NCBI GenBank assembly: GCA_020852595.1
Contig: JADZAK010000104.1
Location: forward strand, 1-50,400
DNA from: Rhodospirillaceae bacterium
GTDB taxonomy: Bacteria; Pseudomonadota; Alphaproteobacteria; Rhodospirillales; Rhodospirillaceae
Direction of reading: 5' to 3'
Length of the DNA stretch: 50,400 nucleotides
Positions within the stretch are counted from its first letter, which is position 1; each line of letters begins with the position of its first letter. The position numbers were made by a program, and so were the translations under genes. The notes beneath the pieces were generated by a model. The model had not been told where the DNA came from, ran no database searches, and worked only from the letters and a program-made list of their open reading frames with translations. Positions 34,120 through 42,430 of the stretch are shown here, piece after piece.

Positions 34120-34742
34120 TATGCGTCCTTTGAACTGTCTGTGCCGTCCGGCGCTTTTTCTTTCTTCGGCGCGGGAGGTTTGGTGAGCAATGCCACCTTG
34201 GTCATGAACTTGCTGTCGCCGCCCGCGATAAGCAGCGGGATGGAGTCCGAGACGGCCTCCAGGAGCTTATCGAGCCAGTCCTTATCGGCCTTGGCGAAGT
34301 CGCTGAGCACATGGCCGTGCACTTCTTCCTTGGTCGCGGGACGGCCCACACCGAGGCGCAGGCGCCAGTAGTCCGGGCCCACATGCGCGTCGATGCTCTT
34401 GATGCCGTTGTGGCCGGCGGAACCGCCGCCTTGTTTGACTTTGACCTTGCCGGCGGCCAGCTCGATCTCGTCGTACATCACGATGATCTCAGGCGGCTGC
34501 ACCTTGAAGAAGCGCGCGGCTTCGCCCACCGATTGGCCGGAAAGGTTCATGTAGGTCTGCGGCTTCAGCGCCATGACCTTTTCGCCGTCGATGACGCCTT
34601 CGGCGATGTGACCCTGGAAACGCGCGCGCCATGGCGCAAAGCGATGGCGTTCGGCGATCTTCTCGATCGCCATGAAACCGATGTTGTGCCTGTTGTGGGC
34701 GTAACGTTCGCCCGGATTGCCGAGGCCCACCAAGAGGCGCAT
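34119..34742 (-). CDS. pth: Peptidyl-tRNA hydrolase
   Basis: A 207-residue enzyme that releases tRNA from stalled peptidyl-tRNA. Signature elements are [22 protein letters not shown] with the catalytic His, [32 protein letters not shown] and [14 protein letters not shown]. The C-terminus carries an extra Lys/Pro-rich tail ([16 protein letters not shown]). It lies between rplY and ychF, a very common bacterial order, and its stop overlaps the ychF start. Confidence 0.97.
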   Translation of the reverse strand: MRLLVGLGNPGERYAHNRHNIGFMAIEKIAERHRFAPWRARFQGHIAEGVIDGEKVMALKPQTYMNLSGQSVGEAARFFKVQPPEIIVMYDEIELAAGKVKVKQGGGSAGHNGIKSIDAHVGPDYWRLRLGVGRPATKEEVHGHVLSDFAKADKDWLDKLLEAVSDSIPLLIAGGDSKFMTKVALLTKPPAPKKEKAPDGTDSSKDA

Positions 34743-34762
34743 GGCCCGCGTCCCTTAATGAA

Positions 34763-34811
34763 GTGTCCCCGAAGACACGGGTGTCTCGCGCCGTGAAGTG
34801 GCGCGAGACAC
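34763..34811 (-). promoter_or_regulatory. Two consecutive hairpins between rplY and pth
   Basis: GTGTCTCGCGCC-(7 nt)-GGCGCGAGACAC (34781-34811) has a perfect 12-bp stem. GTGTC-CCCGAA-GACAC (34763-34778) follows on the minus strand, reading with a TTCG-type loop. There is no T-run, so these look like RNA processing or stability structures in the rplY-pth transcript rather than a terminator. Confidence 0.5.
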
Positions 34812-34820
34812 CACGCGGTC

Positions 34821-35549
34821 TTACTTCTTCGCGGCCGGCTTCGCGCCAGCGGCCGGAGCAGCGGCGCCGGCGGCCGGCTTCGCACCGGCGGCAGCGGCGG
34901 CGGCCGGAGCAGCGGCACCGGCGGCCGGAGCGGCGGCGCCATCCGCGGCGGCGGCTGCGGCGGGCTTTTCTTCTTCCACGGCCATGACCGTCGGCGGAGC
35001 GATGGTGCAGATCGTGAAGTTGCGCGCGATGGTCGGCTTCACGCCGTTCGGAAGGGTGACGGCGTTGATGTGCACCGAGTCACCGATTTCGAGGCCGGTG
35101 AGGTCGATGTCGATGTGGTCCGGAAGATCGTCCGGCTTGCCGCGCACTTCGACGTCGTGGCGCACGATGTTGAGCACGCCGCCGACCTTGATGCCGGGCG
35201 AGGCGCCTTCGTTGTGGAAGCGCACCGGAACCGGCACGCGAACCAGCGTGTCCTTTTCGATGCGGCGGAAGTCGGCGTGGATCGGACGGTCGGACACGGG
35301 GTCGAGCTGCACATCCATGGCCATGGTGCGCTGCTTCTTGCCGCCGATTTCGACTTCAAAAATGTTCGTCTTGAAGGCCGGGTCGTGCATCAGCGCGACG
35401 AGGGTCTTCGGTTCGAGAGCGATGAGCGTGGCTTCTTGGCTGCCGCCGTAAATCACGGCCGGAACGAGACCGTTCCGGCGTGTGGCACGAGCTGCCCCCT
35501 TACCTGCCCGATCGCGCCCTTGAACCTGCAAGCTGCTGGTCTTAGGCAT
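34821..35549 (-). CDS. rplY: 50S ribosomal protein L25 (CTC/TL5 long form)
   Basis: A 242-residue 5S-rRNA-binding protein of the general-stress CTC type. The N-terminal L25 domain (residues 1-90) begins MPKTSSLQVQGRDRAGKGAA with NGLVPAVIYGG. A second beta domain (about residues 95-190) contains VRVPVRFHNEGASPGIKVGG-like sequence and DLPDHIDIDLTGLEIGD. A low-complexity Ala/Gly/Pro/Lys tail of about 45 residues follows. The ATG at 35549 is preceded by AGGAG. The upstream 310-nt gap, shared with a divergent gene, holds the promoters but no recognisable gene. Confidence 0.95.
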   Translation of the reverse strand: MPKTSSLQVQGRDRAGKGAARATRRNGLVPAVIYGGSQEATLIALEPKTLVALMHDPAFKTNIFEVEIGGKKQRTMAMDVQLDPVSDRPIHADFRRIEKDTLVRVPVPVRFHNEGASPGIKVGGVLNIVRHDVEVRGKPDDLPDHIDIDLTGLEIGDSVHINAVTLPNGVKPTIARNFTICTIAPPTVMAVEEEKPAAAAAADGAAAPAAGAAAPAAAAAAGAKPAAGAAAPAAGAKPAAKK

Positions 35550-35859
35550 CGGTCGTTCTCCTATATATTTCAATGACATAACCGGCCGTTTTGAGGGGCC
35601 CGTCACGTCCGGCGCGGCCTCCAGGGGTGCCGCTGCCGTGTGCCCGGAAATCGAGCGGGGGTCATGTACACGCTTCACACCCCCAAGGCAAGCGGCCCGG
35701 AGCCGGCTTTTCGCCTGTTTTTGGGGCTAAATGCGAGGCTCGGGCCGGTTTTTCGCGGGCCACAATCTCCCGTTTCGCGTGTATATAGGGATTCACGTAA
35801 AGGCTGGACCGCCGAGACGACTTGTTCTACTTCGCGGCCAACCAAAGGTGAATTGAGAC

Positions 35860-36570
35860 ATGCTGACGTCGTCCATTGGCCGTCCTCAGGCGCAGGAAGT
35901 CGCCCCGATCGTCGCGGTGTTCGACCTCGACCGCACGATCACGCGCCGCGGCACCTATACGCCGTTCCTGATGCACTGCGTGCCGGCGCACCAGCGCACT
36001 CTGGAGCGCCTTCCCATCGCCATCTGGCTGACGGCGATCTACGCCTTCGGCATGATTTCGCGCGACGACGTGAAGGCGCGCATGATCGAGGTCAACATTG
36101 TCGGCGCCAGCCGCGCTCAGATCGCCGCCTGGGCGGATAGTTATGTCGAGACGTGCCTGGCGACCCATGTGCGCCCCGGCGCGCTCGCGGCCATCAAAAA
36201 ACACCGCGAAGCCGGCCACCATATGGTGCTCGCCACCGCCAGCTTCGATTTCTATGCCCAGGTCTTCGCCGATGCGCTGGGTTTCGATCACGTCATCGCC
36301 ACCAAATCGGCGTGGGACGACCGCGGGCGCCTGCGCGCCGCTCTCGGCAGCGACAACTGTTACGGCCAGGTGAAGTTCGACGCCGTGCAGGACTATGTCG
36401 CGGCCATGATCCCGCGCCCGCGCGTGATCGCTTACAGCGATCACCATTCCGACGTCGATTTACTGCGGTGGGCGGACGAAGGCATCGCGGTGAATCCGAA
36501 CGGACGTTTCCGCCGCATGGCGACCGCTCACGGATTCCGGATCGCCGACTGGGAAAAGCTTCCGGTTTGA
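35860..36570 (+). CDS. HAD-IB family phosphatase
   Basis: A 236-residue haloacid-dehalogenase-type hydrolase related to phosphoserine and glycerol-3-phosphate phosphatases. HAD motif I is VAVFDLDRTITRRGTYTPF (nucleophile Asp near residue 24), motif II is HMVLATASFDFY, motif III is the Lys in ATKSAW, and motif IV is AYSDHHSDVDLLRWAD. The cap region is helical (LERLPIAIWLTAIYAFGM). It could take phospholipid-type or amino-acid phosphate substrates; nothing in the sequence settles this. It stands alone and is followed by a palindromic element. Confidence 0.9.
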   Translation: MLTSSIGRPQAQEVAPIVAVFDLDRTITRRGTYTPFLMHCVPAHQRTLERLPIAIWLTAIYAFGMISRDDVKARMIEVNIVGASRAQIAAWADSYVETCLATHVRPGALAAIKKHREAGHHMVLATASFDFYAQVFADALGFDHVIATKSAWDDRGRLRAALGSDNCYGQVKFDAVQDYVAAMIPRPRVIAYSDHHSDVDLLRWADEGIAVNPNGRFRRMATAHGFRIADWEKLPV

Positions 36571-36583
36571 TCGCGGGTTAAAG

Positions 36584-36622
36584 CCCTTCTCTCCCGCTTG
36601 CGGGAGAGGGCCGGGGTGAGGG
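36584..36622. repeat. Short palindromic element after the HAD gene
   Basis: CCCTTCTCTCCCGC-TTG-CGGGAGAGGGCCGGGGTGAGGG folds as a hairpin with an appended GGGGTGAGGG. Elements with this pattern are common in alphaproteobacterial intergenic DNA. There is a single copy in this window. Confidence 0.65.
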
Positions 36623-36645
36623 TGTCGAGCTCACGCGCAAAATAA

Positions 36646-37410
36646 TCAGAGGTTTGGCTGCCGCGCCAGTTGCTCGAAGGCGCTCATCCCATCGTCGAGC
36701 GTGCGGTGTCCGCGCGAGGTGCCCTTATCCACCACGAAGTAGTTGATGCGCGGAGCGCCTTGTTTGCGGATCGCGGCGCAGCGCGGAGTCGTGTCGGGGC
36801 GCGCCTGGTTCACGGCGACGATGCCGACGCAGTCCACGCATTTTTCCCATTGGAAGAAGTTCGAGAACTGATACTTCGCCTCGGCGTTGGGCGGAGCGAT
36901 GGCGTGCGGCAGGCGCGGACGGCCGCCGCGGGCGGCGACGACTTCACGCGGGTCCTGGCCGGCGGCGATCTTGTCGCAGAGTTCGTCGATGAAGCTATTC
37001 ATCGCCGAGACCTCGGTCTCGAAAGCCATCACGTTGTTGTTCATCTCGGCGCGAAAGTAGCCGGTCGCCTCATCGAGGGTCGCGAAGCTCTTGGTGCCGC
37101 CCAGGCTCACCACGGTGTAGACCGCTTCAACGCCCTTGCCGTGGCGCAGCAGGCAGGGGTTGAGCACGCTCTGGCTCATCTCGCCGCAGTGCAGGCGCAG
37201 GTACTCGGGGACGGCGATCTGCGGCGGTACCACGCCGTTCTCGAGCGAGATGATCTGCTCGTCGGAGAAGCCCGGCGGATAGACGAAATTGCGAAGCGCG
37301 GAAAGATCGCTCTGGCGTTGACGCGCGGAGAAGTCGGGGGCGGCGTCCTGGGCAACGGCCGTGAACGCGAAGATCGCGGTAACGACAAGTCCTACAAAAC
37401 CGGCTCGCAT
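36646..37410 (-). CDS. Secreted protein of unknown function
   Basis: A 254-residue protein with a signal peptide (MRAGFVGLVVTAIFAFTAVA, cleavage before QDAAP). The mature part has scattered cysteines (LHCGEM, NPCLLRHG, ELCDKI, EKCVDCVG, PRCAAI), including a CVDC pair, suggesting several disulfides in the periplasm. The segment FFQWEKCVDCVGIVAVNQARP is the most distinctive. I recognise no family. The start is set at the Met that begins the signal; an upstream ATG (37443) would add 11 basic residues. An AT-rich upstream stretch (37471-37500) may hold its promoter. Confidence 0.7.
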   Translation of the reverse strand: MRAGFVGLVVTAIFAFTAVAQDAAPDFSARQRQSDLSALRNFVYPPGFSDEQIISLENGVVPPQIAVPEYLRLHCGEMSQSVLNPCLLRHGKGVEAVYTVVSLGGTKSFATLDEATGYFRAEMNNNVMAFETEVSAMNSFIDELCDKIAAGQDPREVVAARGGRPRLPHAIAPPNAEAKYQFSNFFQWEKCVDCVGIVAVNQARPDTTPRCAAIRKQGAPRINYFVVDKGTSRGHRTLDDGMSAFEQLARQPNL

Positions 37411-37520
37411 ATGGCCCCGCGGTCGCAATGAAACGGTAGCCAAGTGAAACCCGAAACGCGGGGACTGTCGACTTAAAATTAGGGTTATTTAAAAGTAGAC
37501 CCTCGCCGCCGCCTCGAAAC

Positions 37521-38453
37521 CTATTCGAACAGGCTGGAAACCGAGGCTTCCTGGCTGATGCGCTTGATGGCTTCGCCGAGCAGGGGGGCGATGGACAACT
37601 GGCGGATGTTATCGGCCAGGCGGACCGCTTCGGTGGCCTGGATACTGTCGGTGATCACCAGTTCCTTGAGCGGCGAGGCGGTGACGCGGCCGACGGCGCC
37701 GCCCGAGAGCACGCCGTGGGTCACATAGGCGGAGACCGACTTCGCGCCGGCGTCCATCAGCGCCTTGGCGGCATTACACAGCGTGCCGGCAGAGTCGACG
37801 ATATCGTCGACCAGGATGCAGCCGCGGCCCTTGATGTCGCCGATGATGTTCATCACTTCCGACACGCCCGCGCGTTCGCGACGCTTGTCGATGATGGCGA
37901 GGTCGGCATGGATGCGCTTGGCGATGGCGCGCGCGCGCACGACGCCGCCGACGTCCGGCGACACGATGACGAGATCCTGGCCCTTGTAGTGTTCCACGAT
38001 GTCGTTCGTGAACACGGGCGCCGAGAACAGGTTGTCCACCGGGATATCGAAGAAGCCCTGGATCTGACCGGAGTGCAGGTCGAGCGACAGCACGCGGGCC
38101 GCGCCGGCCTGGGTCAGAAGGTTCGCCACCAGCTTGGCGGTGATGGGCGTGCGCCCGCCGGTCTTACGGTCCTGGCGGGCATAGCCGAAATACGGGATCA
38201 CGGCCGTGACTCTCCGCGCGGAAGCGCGGCGCAGGGCGTCCAGCGTGATCAGGAGTTCCATGAGGTTGTCGTTGGCGGGGTAGGACGTCGACTGGATCAC
38301 GAACACGTCCTCGCCGCGGACGTTTTCGTGGATCTCCACGAAGATCTCCATATCGGAGAAGCGCTTCACGCTGGCGTTCGTCAATTGCAGCTTCAAACAA
38401 GATGCGATGGCCTCGGCCACCGGTTTGTTGCTGTTTCCCGCCAGAATTTTCAT
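37521..38453 (-). CDS. prs: Ribose-phosphate pyrophosphokinase
   Basis: A 310-residue enzyme making PRPP from ribose-5-phosphate and ATP for nucleotide, His and Trp synthesis. Signatures are [37 protein letters not shown], the ATP loop [10 protein letters not shown], the metal-binding [18 protein letters not shown], and the PRPP loop [15 protein letters not shown]. Length is standard. The ATG at 38453 starts exactly at the conserved N-terminus; longer frames would add an unrelated basic extension. It is monocistronic as far as visible. Confidence 0.97.
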   Translation of the reverse strand: MKILAGNSNKPVAEAIASCLKLQLTNASVKRFSDMEIFVEIHENVRGEDVFVIQSTSYPANDNLMELLITLDALRRASARRVTAVIPYFGYARQDRKTGGRTPITAKLVANLLTQAGAARVLSLDLHSGQIQGFFDIPVDNLFSAPVFTNDIVEHYKGQDLVIVSPDVGGVVRARAIAKRIHADLAIIDKRRERAGVSEVMNIIGDIKGRGCILVDDIVDSAGTLCNAAKALMDAGAKSVSAYVTHGVLSGGAVGRVTASPLKELVITDSIQATEAVRLADNIRQLSIAPLLGEAIKRISQEASVSSLFE

Positions 38454-38607
38454 GTGCTGCTTTGCCCCGTGGCGCCCAAGCCAGAACCTGCGTCCCCCCA
38501 CAGGCGCGCGGAAAGTATCAACCTGTCATGGGACTGTAAACCGCGACTTCGCGGGTCCATGTGACGAGGCTAAGAGCCTGTGGACTCTGTGGATTATTTG
38601 CCGCCCG

Positions 38608-39483
38608 CTACTTTCCGGCAGGTAGGGAAGTAATGAGCCGCATCAGGTCGGCGCGGGCGGCGTCGGCGATGGCGAAGGCGGTCGGGCCCCACGGTCCGTC
38701 GAGAGCGCCGTTGGGGATCGTATTGTCGAGACGCATGGTGCCGAGGTCGGCCCCGTCCTTGGTCTTGGCCTGCCAGACGATCTCGACCTGCTGAAGCCCG
38801 TCGGCGGCCGGCTTGCTGTTCATGGCGCAGGTGAGTGTGATGTCCGGCATCACGTCGTCGCGCCGCACACCCTGTTCGTTGAGGATCTGGATCACCGCGA
38901 GGCGCAAGGATTCGCGGCCGTCGCCGGGCGCGCCTTCGACCGCCTTCACGGACACGGTCGGCAATTGGACAGCGGGCTTCGCGCCGGCGGAGGCGGCCAC
39001 GGGCGTGTCCGCCCCCAGAAGCGCGGCGATGGCCGTGGCGGCCTCGCCGCCGATCAGGGTGGTGGTGGGACCATCGCCCTTCTGCCAGGCGTCGTCGGGG
39101 ATCAGCACATTCTGGCGGTGCGTGCCGGTGACCGCGCCCCGGCGCGATTTCAGCACCCAGAAGATGCTGACGGTATGGCCCGCGGTCGAGGGCGCGGCGG
39201 TTTCGGCGGTGCCTTCCAGGGTAAAGCCGAGACCGGCGTTGGCCGGCACGGCTTCGGCCGGGATTTCCAGGGCCTGAAGGCGGTCCGCGGTCGCGCGCGA
39301 GACCGCCATGTTCAGGGTGTCGGGCAGTCCGCGCACCGGCACGACCGCGATGCCGACGGCCGTGGGGATGTCGATCAGGGGATTGTTGGCGGTGGCCTGC
39401 GGCGCGCCCAGGAACGGCCGCCCCACTTCACCGCAGGCGCTTAGGAGAAAGAGCGCAATCAGCGCCGCACACCGAGCCGTCAT
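38608..39483 (-). CDS. Putative lipoprotein whose start codon lies in a repeat
   Basis: A 291-residue exported protein with a lipoprotein signal (MTARCAALIALFLLSACGEV, lipobox LSAC). The mature part shows no family I know. It contains VPVRGLPDTLNMAVSRATA and DITLTCAMNSKPAADG, and is rich in Ala and Thr. The ATG (39483-39481) is the GTCAT/ATGAC end of the composite element 39479-39601, and the frame stays open through that element. This start gives a perfect lipobox position. It lies 146 nt after pgeF, so it could be a tail gene of the lgt-pgeF operon. Acylation would depend on Lgt, encoded nearby. Confidence 0.7.
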   Translation of the reverse strand: MTARCAALIALFLLSACGEVGRPFLGAPQATANNPLIDIPTAVGIAVVPVRGLPDTLNMAVSRATADRLQALEIPAEAVPANAGLGFTLEGTAETAAPSTAGHTVSIFWVLKSRRGAVTGTHRQNVLIPDDAWQKGDGPTTTLIGGEAATAIAALLGADTPVAASAGAKPAVQLPTVSVKAVEGAPGDGRESLRLAVIQILNEQGVRRDDVMPDITLTCAMNSKPAADGLQQVEIVWQAKTKDGADLGTMRLDNTIPNGALDGPWGPTAFAIADAARADLMRLITSLPAGK

Positions 39484-39601
39484 CCTGGGGCTCGTCCCCA
39501 GGGTCCAGGGTTTCGAAGCGCGAACGATGCCGGGAAGGCGGCAGATGCTGCGAAGTGCTTTGCGCCAAAACCCTGGACCCTGGGCCTTCGCCCAGGGTGA
39601 C
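39479..39601. repeat. Composite double-hairpin element (copy 3)
   Basis: It starts GTCATCCTGGGG-CTCG-TCCCCAGG, followed by GTCCAGGGTTTCGAAG. After a variable middle it reads AACCCTGGACCCTGGGC-CTTC-GCCCAGGGTGAC. The CAGGGTTTCGAAG junction is identical to copy 1 at 4494. The left end provides the start codon of the lipoprotein gene. Confidence 0.8.
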
Positions 39602-39629
39602 GGCTTGAGTTTGGTGCGCGCACGAGGGC

Positions 39630-40412
39630 TCACAACACCAACCCGATCGCCGACAGTTGCCGGCCGTAGTCGGCTTCCTTGCGCAAGGTCGTGCGCCGGT
39701 AGCTGAAGAAGCGGTCCTCAAGCGTGCAGGTGTCGCTACCCTCGATGTGCACCGCGCCGACACCCGCCACGGTCGCGAGATGCGCGACAAACGCGGGAAG
39801 ATTGAAATGGGCGTGTGCGGCCTTGGGCGAGGACCCGAAGAAGCGCCGCAGCTCGGGGTCCATCTCCACGAAGCGTTCGACGAACTCGGCGCCGACTTCA
39901 TAGGAGGCCTGCGCGATACAGGGGCCGACCACGGCCACGATACGCGCCGCATGGGCGCCGAGTTCTTCCATGGCCTCGACCGTGTTGCCGATCACGCCGT
40001 CGAAGGCGCCGCGCCAACCGGCGTGCGCCGCCCCGATCACGCCGACTTCGGCGTCGGCGAACAGCACCGGCGCGCAATCGGCGGTCAGGATGCCAAGCGC
40101 GAGGCCGCGGCGCTTTGTCACGAGGGCGTCGGCGATGGGTGTGGCGTCGCGCGTCCACGGTTCATCGACTTCGATCACTTCCGGCGTGTGCTTCTGATCG
40201 AGGGTGACAAGGCCTGTCAGCCCAAGGCGCTGCGCCGCGCGCGCGCGGTTCTCGGTGACATGAGCCGCATCATCGGCCGCGCTGAAGGCGACGTTGTTGG
40301 AGTCGTAGAGCCCGGTCGAGACGCCGCCCTTGCGGGTGAAAAAACCGTGCGTGACCCCGGGCAGCGTGAGCGCGGAGGTCTGAATCGCGAAGGCGGGATC
40401 GATCTTGGTCAT
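39630..40412 (-). CDS. pgeF: PgeF/YfiH-type polyphenol oxidase (purine nucleoside/peptidoglycan editing family)
   Basis: A 260-residue Cu/Zn oxidoreductase-fold protein of the YfiH/LACC1 family, reported in other bacteria to edit peptidoglycan precursors and to act on purine nucleosides. Signatures are HGFFTRKGGVSTGLYDSNNV, TLDQKHTPEV (metal His), LTADCAPVLFAD (metal Cys), GAAHAGWRGAFDGV (metal His) and GPCIAQASYEVG. The ATG at 40412 overlaps the TGA of the methyltransferase gene (ATGA), which fixes the start. It is third in the chain lgt, methyltransferase, pgeF. Confidence 0.95.
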   Translation of the reverse strand: MTKIDPAFAIQTSALTLPGVTHGFFTRKGGVSTGLYDSNNVAFSAADDAAHVTENRARAAQRLGLTGLVTLDQKHTPEVIEVDEPWTRDATPIADALVTKRRGLALGILTADCAPVLFADAEVGVIGAAHAGWRGAFDGVIGNTVEAMEELGAHAARIVAVVGPCIAQASYEVGAEFVERFVEMDPELRRFFGSSPKAAHAHFNLPAFVAHLATVAGVGAVHIEGSDTCTLEDRFFSYRRTTLRKEADYGRQLSAIGLVL

Positions 40413-41482
40413 GATGAGGCATCCTCGCCGAAACCCTCGCAGGCTTCCAGAGCGGGATTTGTGAAGGCGAGGACCTTGAACAGAAGCCCCATGCCCTCCG
40501 GCGCGATCAGGCGCTGAACGGCGCCGCGAATCTCCTTCGCCTGGGCCTCGTCCTTCCCGGCGGCGAGCTGTGCGCCGCGCACGGTGATGCCGAGGCGGGT
40601 GAGCCATGCGCCTTGCGGCGTGGGGCCGAAGACCTTCGCGCCCATTTCGCGCGCCGCGGTGGCCACGGCTTCAAAATCGACGTGGGCGGTGAGGTCCGCT
40701 TCACCGGGATCGGCGAGCGGGCCGTGATAACGGTGCGCCTTCACCGCCTGCAGCGTATCGCCGACGGCGGTCTTGGTATGGCCGTAGTCGATCACGAGGG
40801 CCGCGCCGCCGTGTTCCGTGAGCCGCGCGGCGAGGCGGCGCGTCCAATCGAGAGACGCGGGCGAGGTCTCGAAAATCGCGCCGGGTGCGGCGTCGGCGGA
40901 CATGGTCAGCGGGATGTCGAGATCGCGCGATTTGCCCAGTGTGAAATGCAATGTACCGTCCGCCGCGGCATCGACCGCGCGTTCGATCCAGCCGCGCTCG
41001 GTCTTTTCCCACTGGCGGACCGGCAGCGCGTCCAGGAATTCGTTGGCGACGATGATCGCGAGGCCTGCCGGGATCTCCTCAATATCGTCGTGCCAGGTGA
41101 CGAGCGCGCCTTTCAGCGCCGCGCGCTGCTTCTCGCGCAGTTTGGGGCTGCGTTCGACGAGATGGATGCGCGCGGCGTCCGCGAAGCCCGGCACGCGCGC
41201 GGCGGCGCGCACGGCATCGGCCATGAGTGTGCCGCGGCCGGGGCCGCATTCAATGAGACGGAACGTCTTCGGCGCGCCGAGCGCCTGCCAGGTGACCGCG
41301 CACCACAAGCCGACGATTTCGCCGAACGCCTGGCTGATTTCGGGCGCTGTGATGAAGTCGCCGCCCGCGCCGAACACGTCGCCGGTGGCGTAGTAAGCGT
41401 TCGCGCAGGCCTCGATATAGTCGGCGACGGAGATCGGCCCTTCGCGCCGGATGCGCTCGATCAGGGTCTCAGCGAGACTCAT
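40409..41482 (-). CDS. NDUFAF7/MidA-like SAM-dependent methyltransferase
   Basis: A 357-residue class I methyltransferase. The mitochondrial homologue NDUFAF7 methylates an arginine in a complex I subunit, so a role in complex I assembly is plausible but not shown here. Visible motifs are GDFITAPEISQAFGE near residue 43, the SAM loop RLIECGPGRGTLMADA, LVERSPKLREKQ, ANEFLDALPVRQWEK, and ALVIDYGHTKTAVGDTLQA. Both ends overlap neighbours by ATGA (lgt upstream, pgeF downstream), a tightly coupled operon. Confidence 0.93.
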   Translation of the reverse strand: MSLAETLIERIRREGPISVADYIEACANAYYATGDVFGAGGDFITAPEISQAFGEIVGLWCAVTWQALGAPKTFRLIECGPGRGTLMADAVRAAARVPGFADAARIHLVERSPKLREKQRAALKGALVTWHDDIEEIPAGLAIIVANEFLDALPVRQWEKTERGWIERAVDAAADGTLHFTLGKSRDLDIPLTMSADAAPGAIFETSPASLDWTRRLAARLTEHGGAALVIDYGHTKTAVGDTLQAVKAHRYHGPLADPGEADLTAHVDFEAVATAAREMGAKVFGPTPQGAWLTRLGITVRGAQLAAGKDEAQAKEIRGAVQRLIAPEGMGLLFKVLAFTNPALEACEGFGEDASS

Positions 41483-42291
41483 TTTGCGGAGGCGACGGGC
41501 CCGGCGCGGCGCGCGCGCCAGATGCTGTAAGCGCCGAACAGGATCATGGGGATGCACAGCCATTGGCCCATGGTGGTGCCGCCGGCGAGGAAGCCGATAA
41601 AATTGTCCGGCTCGCGGAAGGTTTCACCGATGATGCGGAAGACCCCGTAGCCGATCAGGAAGACGCCGCAGATGATACCCGGACGGCGGCGGATCTCTTC
41701 ATTGCGCCACAGGAGATTGACGATCGCGAACAATACGAGGCCTTCCAGGAAGGCCTGATAAAGCTGGCTGGGATGGCGCGGCACATCGCCCGCGCCCGGG
41801 AAGACCATCGCCCACGGCACATCCGGCGCGGGGCGGCCCCAGAGTTCGCCGTTGATGAAGTTGGCCAAGCGCCCCAAACCCAGACCGATGGGGACCGCGC
41901 AGGCGATGTGATCGCCCACGTACCACTTGCTCACCTTGGCGTGCCGCGCGAACAGCAGGATTGCGATGATGACGCCGACGAGGCCGCCGTGGAACGACAT
42001 GCCGCCCTGCCAGGTTTTGAAGATCGAGATGGGATCGCTGAGATACTCGCCCGGCTTATAGAACAGCACGTAACCCAAGCGTCCGCCTAAGATCACGCCG
42101 CCGAGGATCCACATGAAGAGGTCGTCCACTTGGTCCTTCGTCATCAGGGCCGGCGGGAATTTCACCTGCCAGCGGATGTACCAGACGCCCGCGAACAGAC
42201 CGGCGATATACGCCAGCGCATACCAGCGGATGGCGATGGGTCCGATCTGGAACAAAATCGGGTCGATGGCGGGAAAGGCAATGGCGAACAT
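41479..42291 (-). CDS. lgt: Prolipoprotein diacylglyceryl transferase
   Basis: A 270-residue inner-membrane enzyme that attaches diacylglycerol from phosphatidylglycerol to the lipobox cysteine of prolipoproteins. It has about seven helices. Conserved blocks include RWYALAYIAGLFAGVWY, GGVILGGRLGYVLFYKPG, MSFHGGLVGVIIAI with the catalytic-loop His, and the Lgt signature GLGLGRLANFINGELWGRP. The basic C-terminus is IWRARRAGP. It starts the operon lgt, methyltransferase, pgeF. A palindromic element lies in the upstream region, between it and hldD. Confidence 0.97.
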   Translation of the reverse strand: MFAIAFPAIDPILFQIGPIAIRWYALAYIAGLFAGVWYIRWQVKFPPALMTKDQVDDLFMWILGGVILGGRLGYVLFYKPGEYLSDPISIFKTWQGGMSFHGGLVGVIIAILLFARHAKVSKWYVGDHIACAVPIGLGLGRLANFINGELWGRPAPDVPWAMVFPGAGDVPRHPSQLYQAFLEGLVLFAIVNLLWRNEEIRRRPGIICGVFLIGYGVFRIIGETFREPDNFIGFLAGGTTMGQWLCIPMILFGAYSIWRARRAGPVASAK

Positions 42292-42313
42292 TTTTTCACT
42301 TCACGCGTACAAC

Positions 42314-42410
42314 GACCCCCTCCTGACCTCCCCCTTGCAGGGGGAGGAATAAAACAGAAAGCCGGCTCTTACTTTTCCCTCCCCTGAAAGGGGAGGGTCA
42401 GGGAGGGGTC
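42314..42410. repeat. MITE-like inverted-repeat element between hldD and lgt
   Basis: GACCCCCTCCTGACC with its own hairpin (CTCCCCC-TTGCA-GGGGGAG) mirrors, 30 nt on, a second hairpin (CCCTCCCC-TGAAA-GGGGAGGG) ending GGTCAGGGAGGGGTC. The outer arms GACCCC(C)TCC-TGACC / GGTCA-GGGAGGGGTC give the whole 97-bp unit terminal inverted repeats. It has no coding capacity. Confidence 0.75.
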
Positions 42411-42430
42411 GATTTTTGTTTCTCTTTTTC

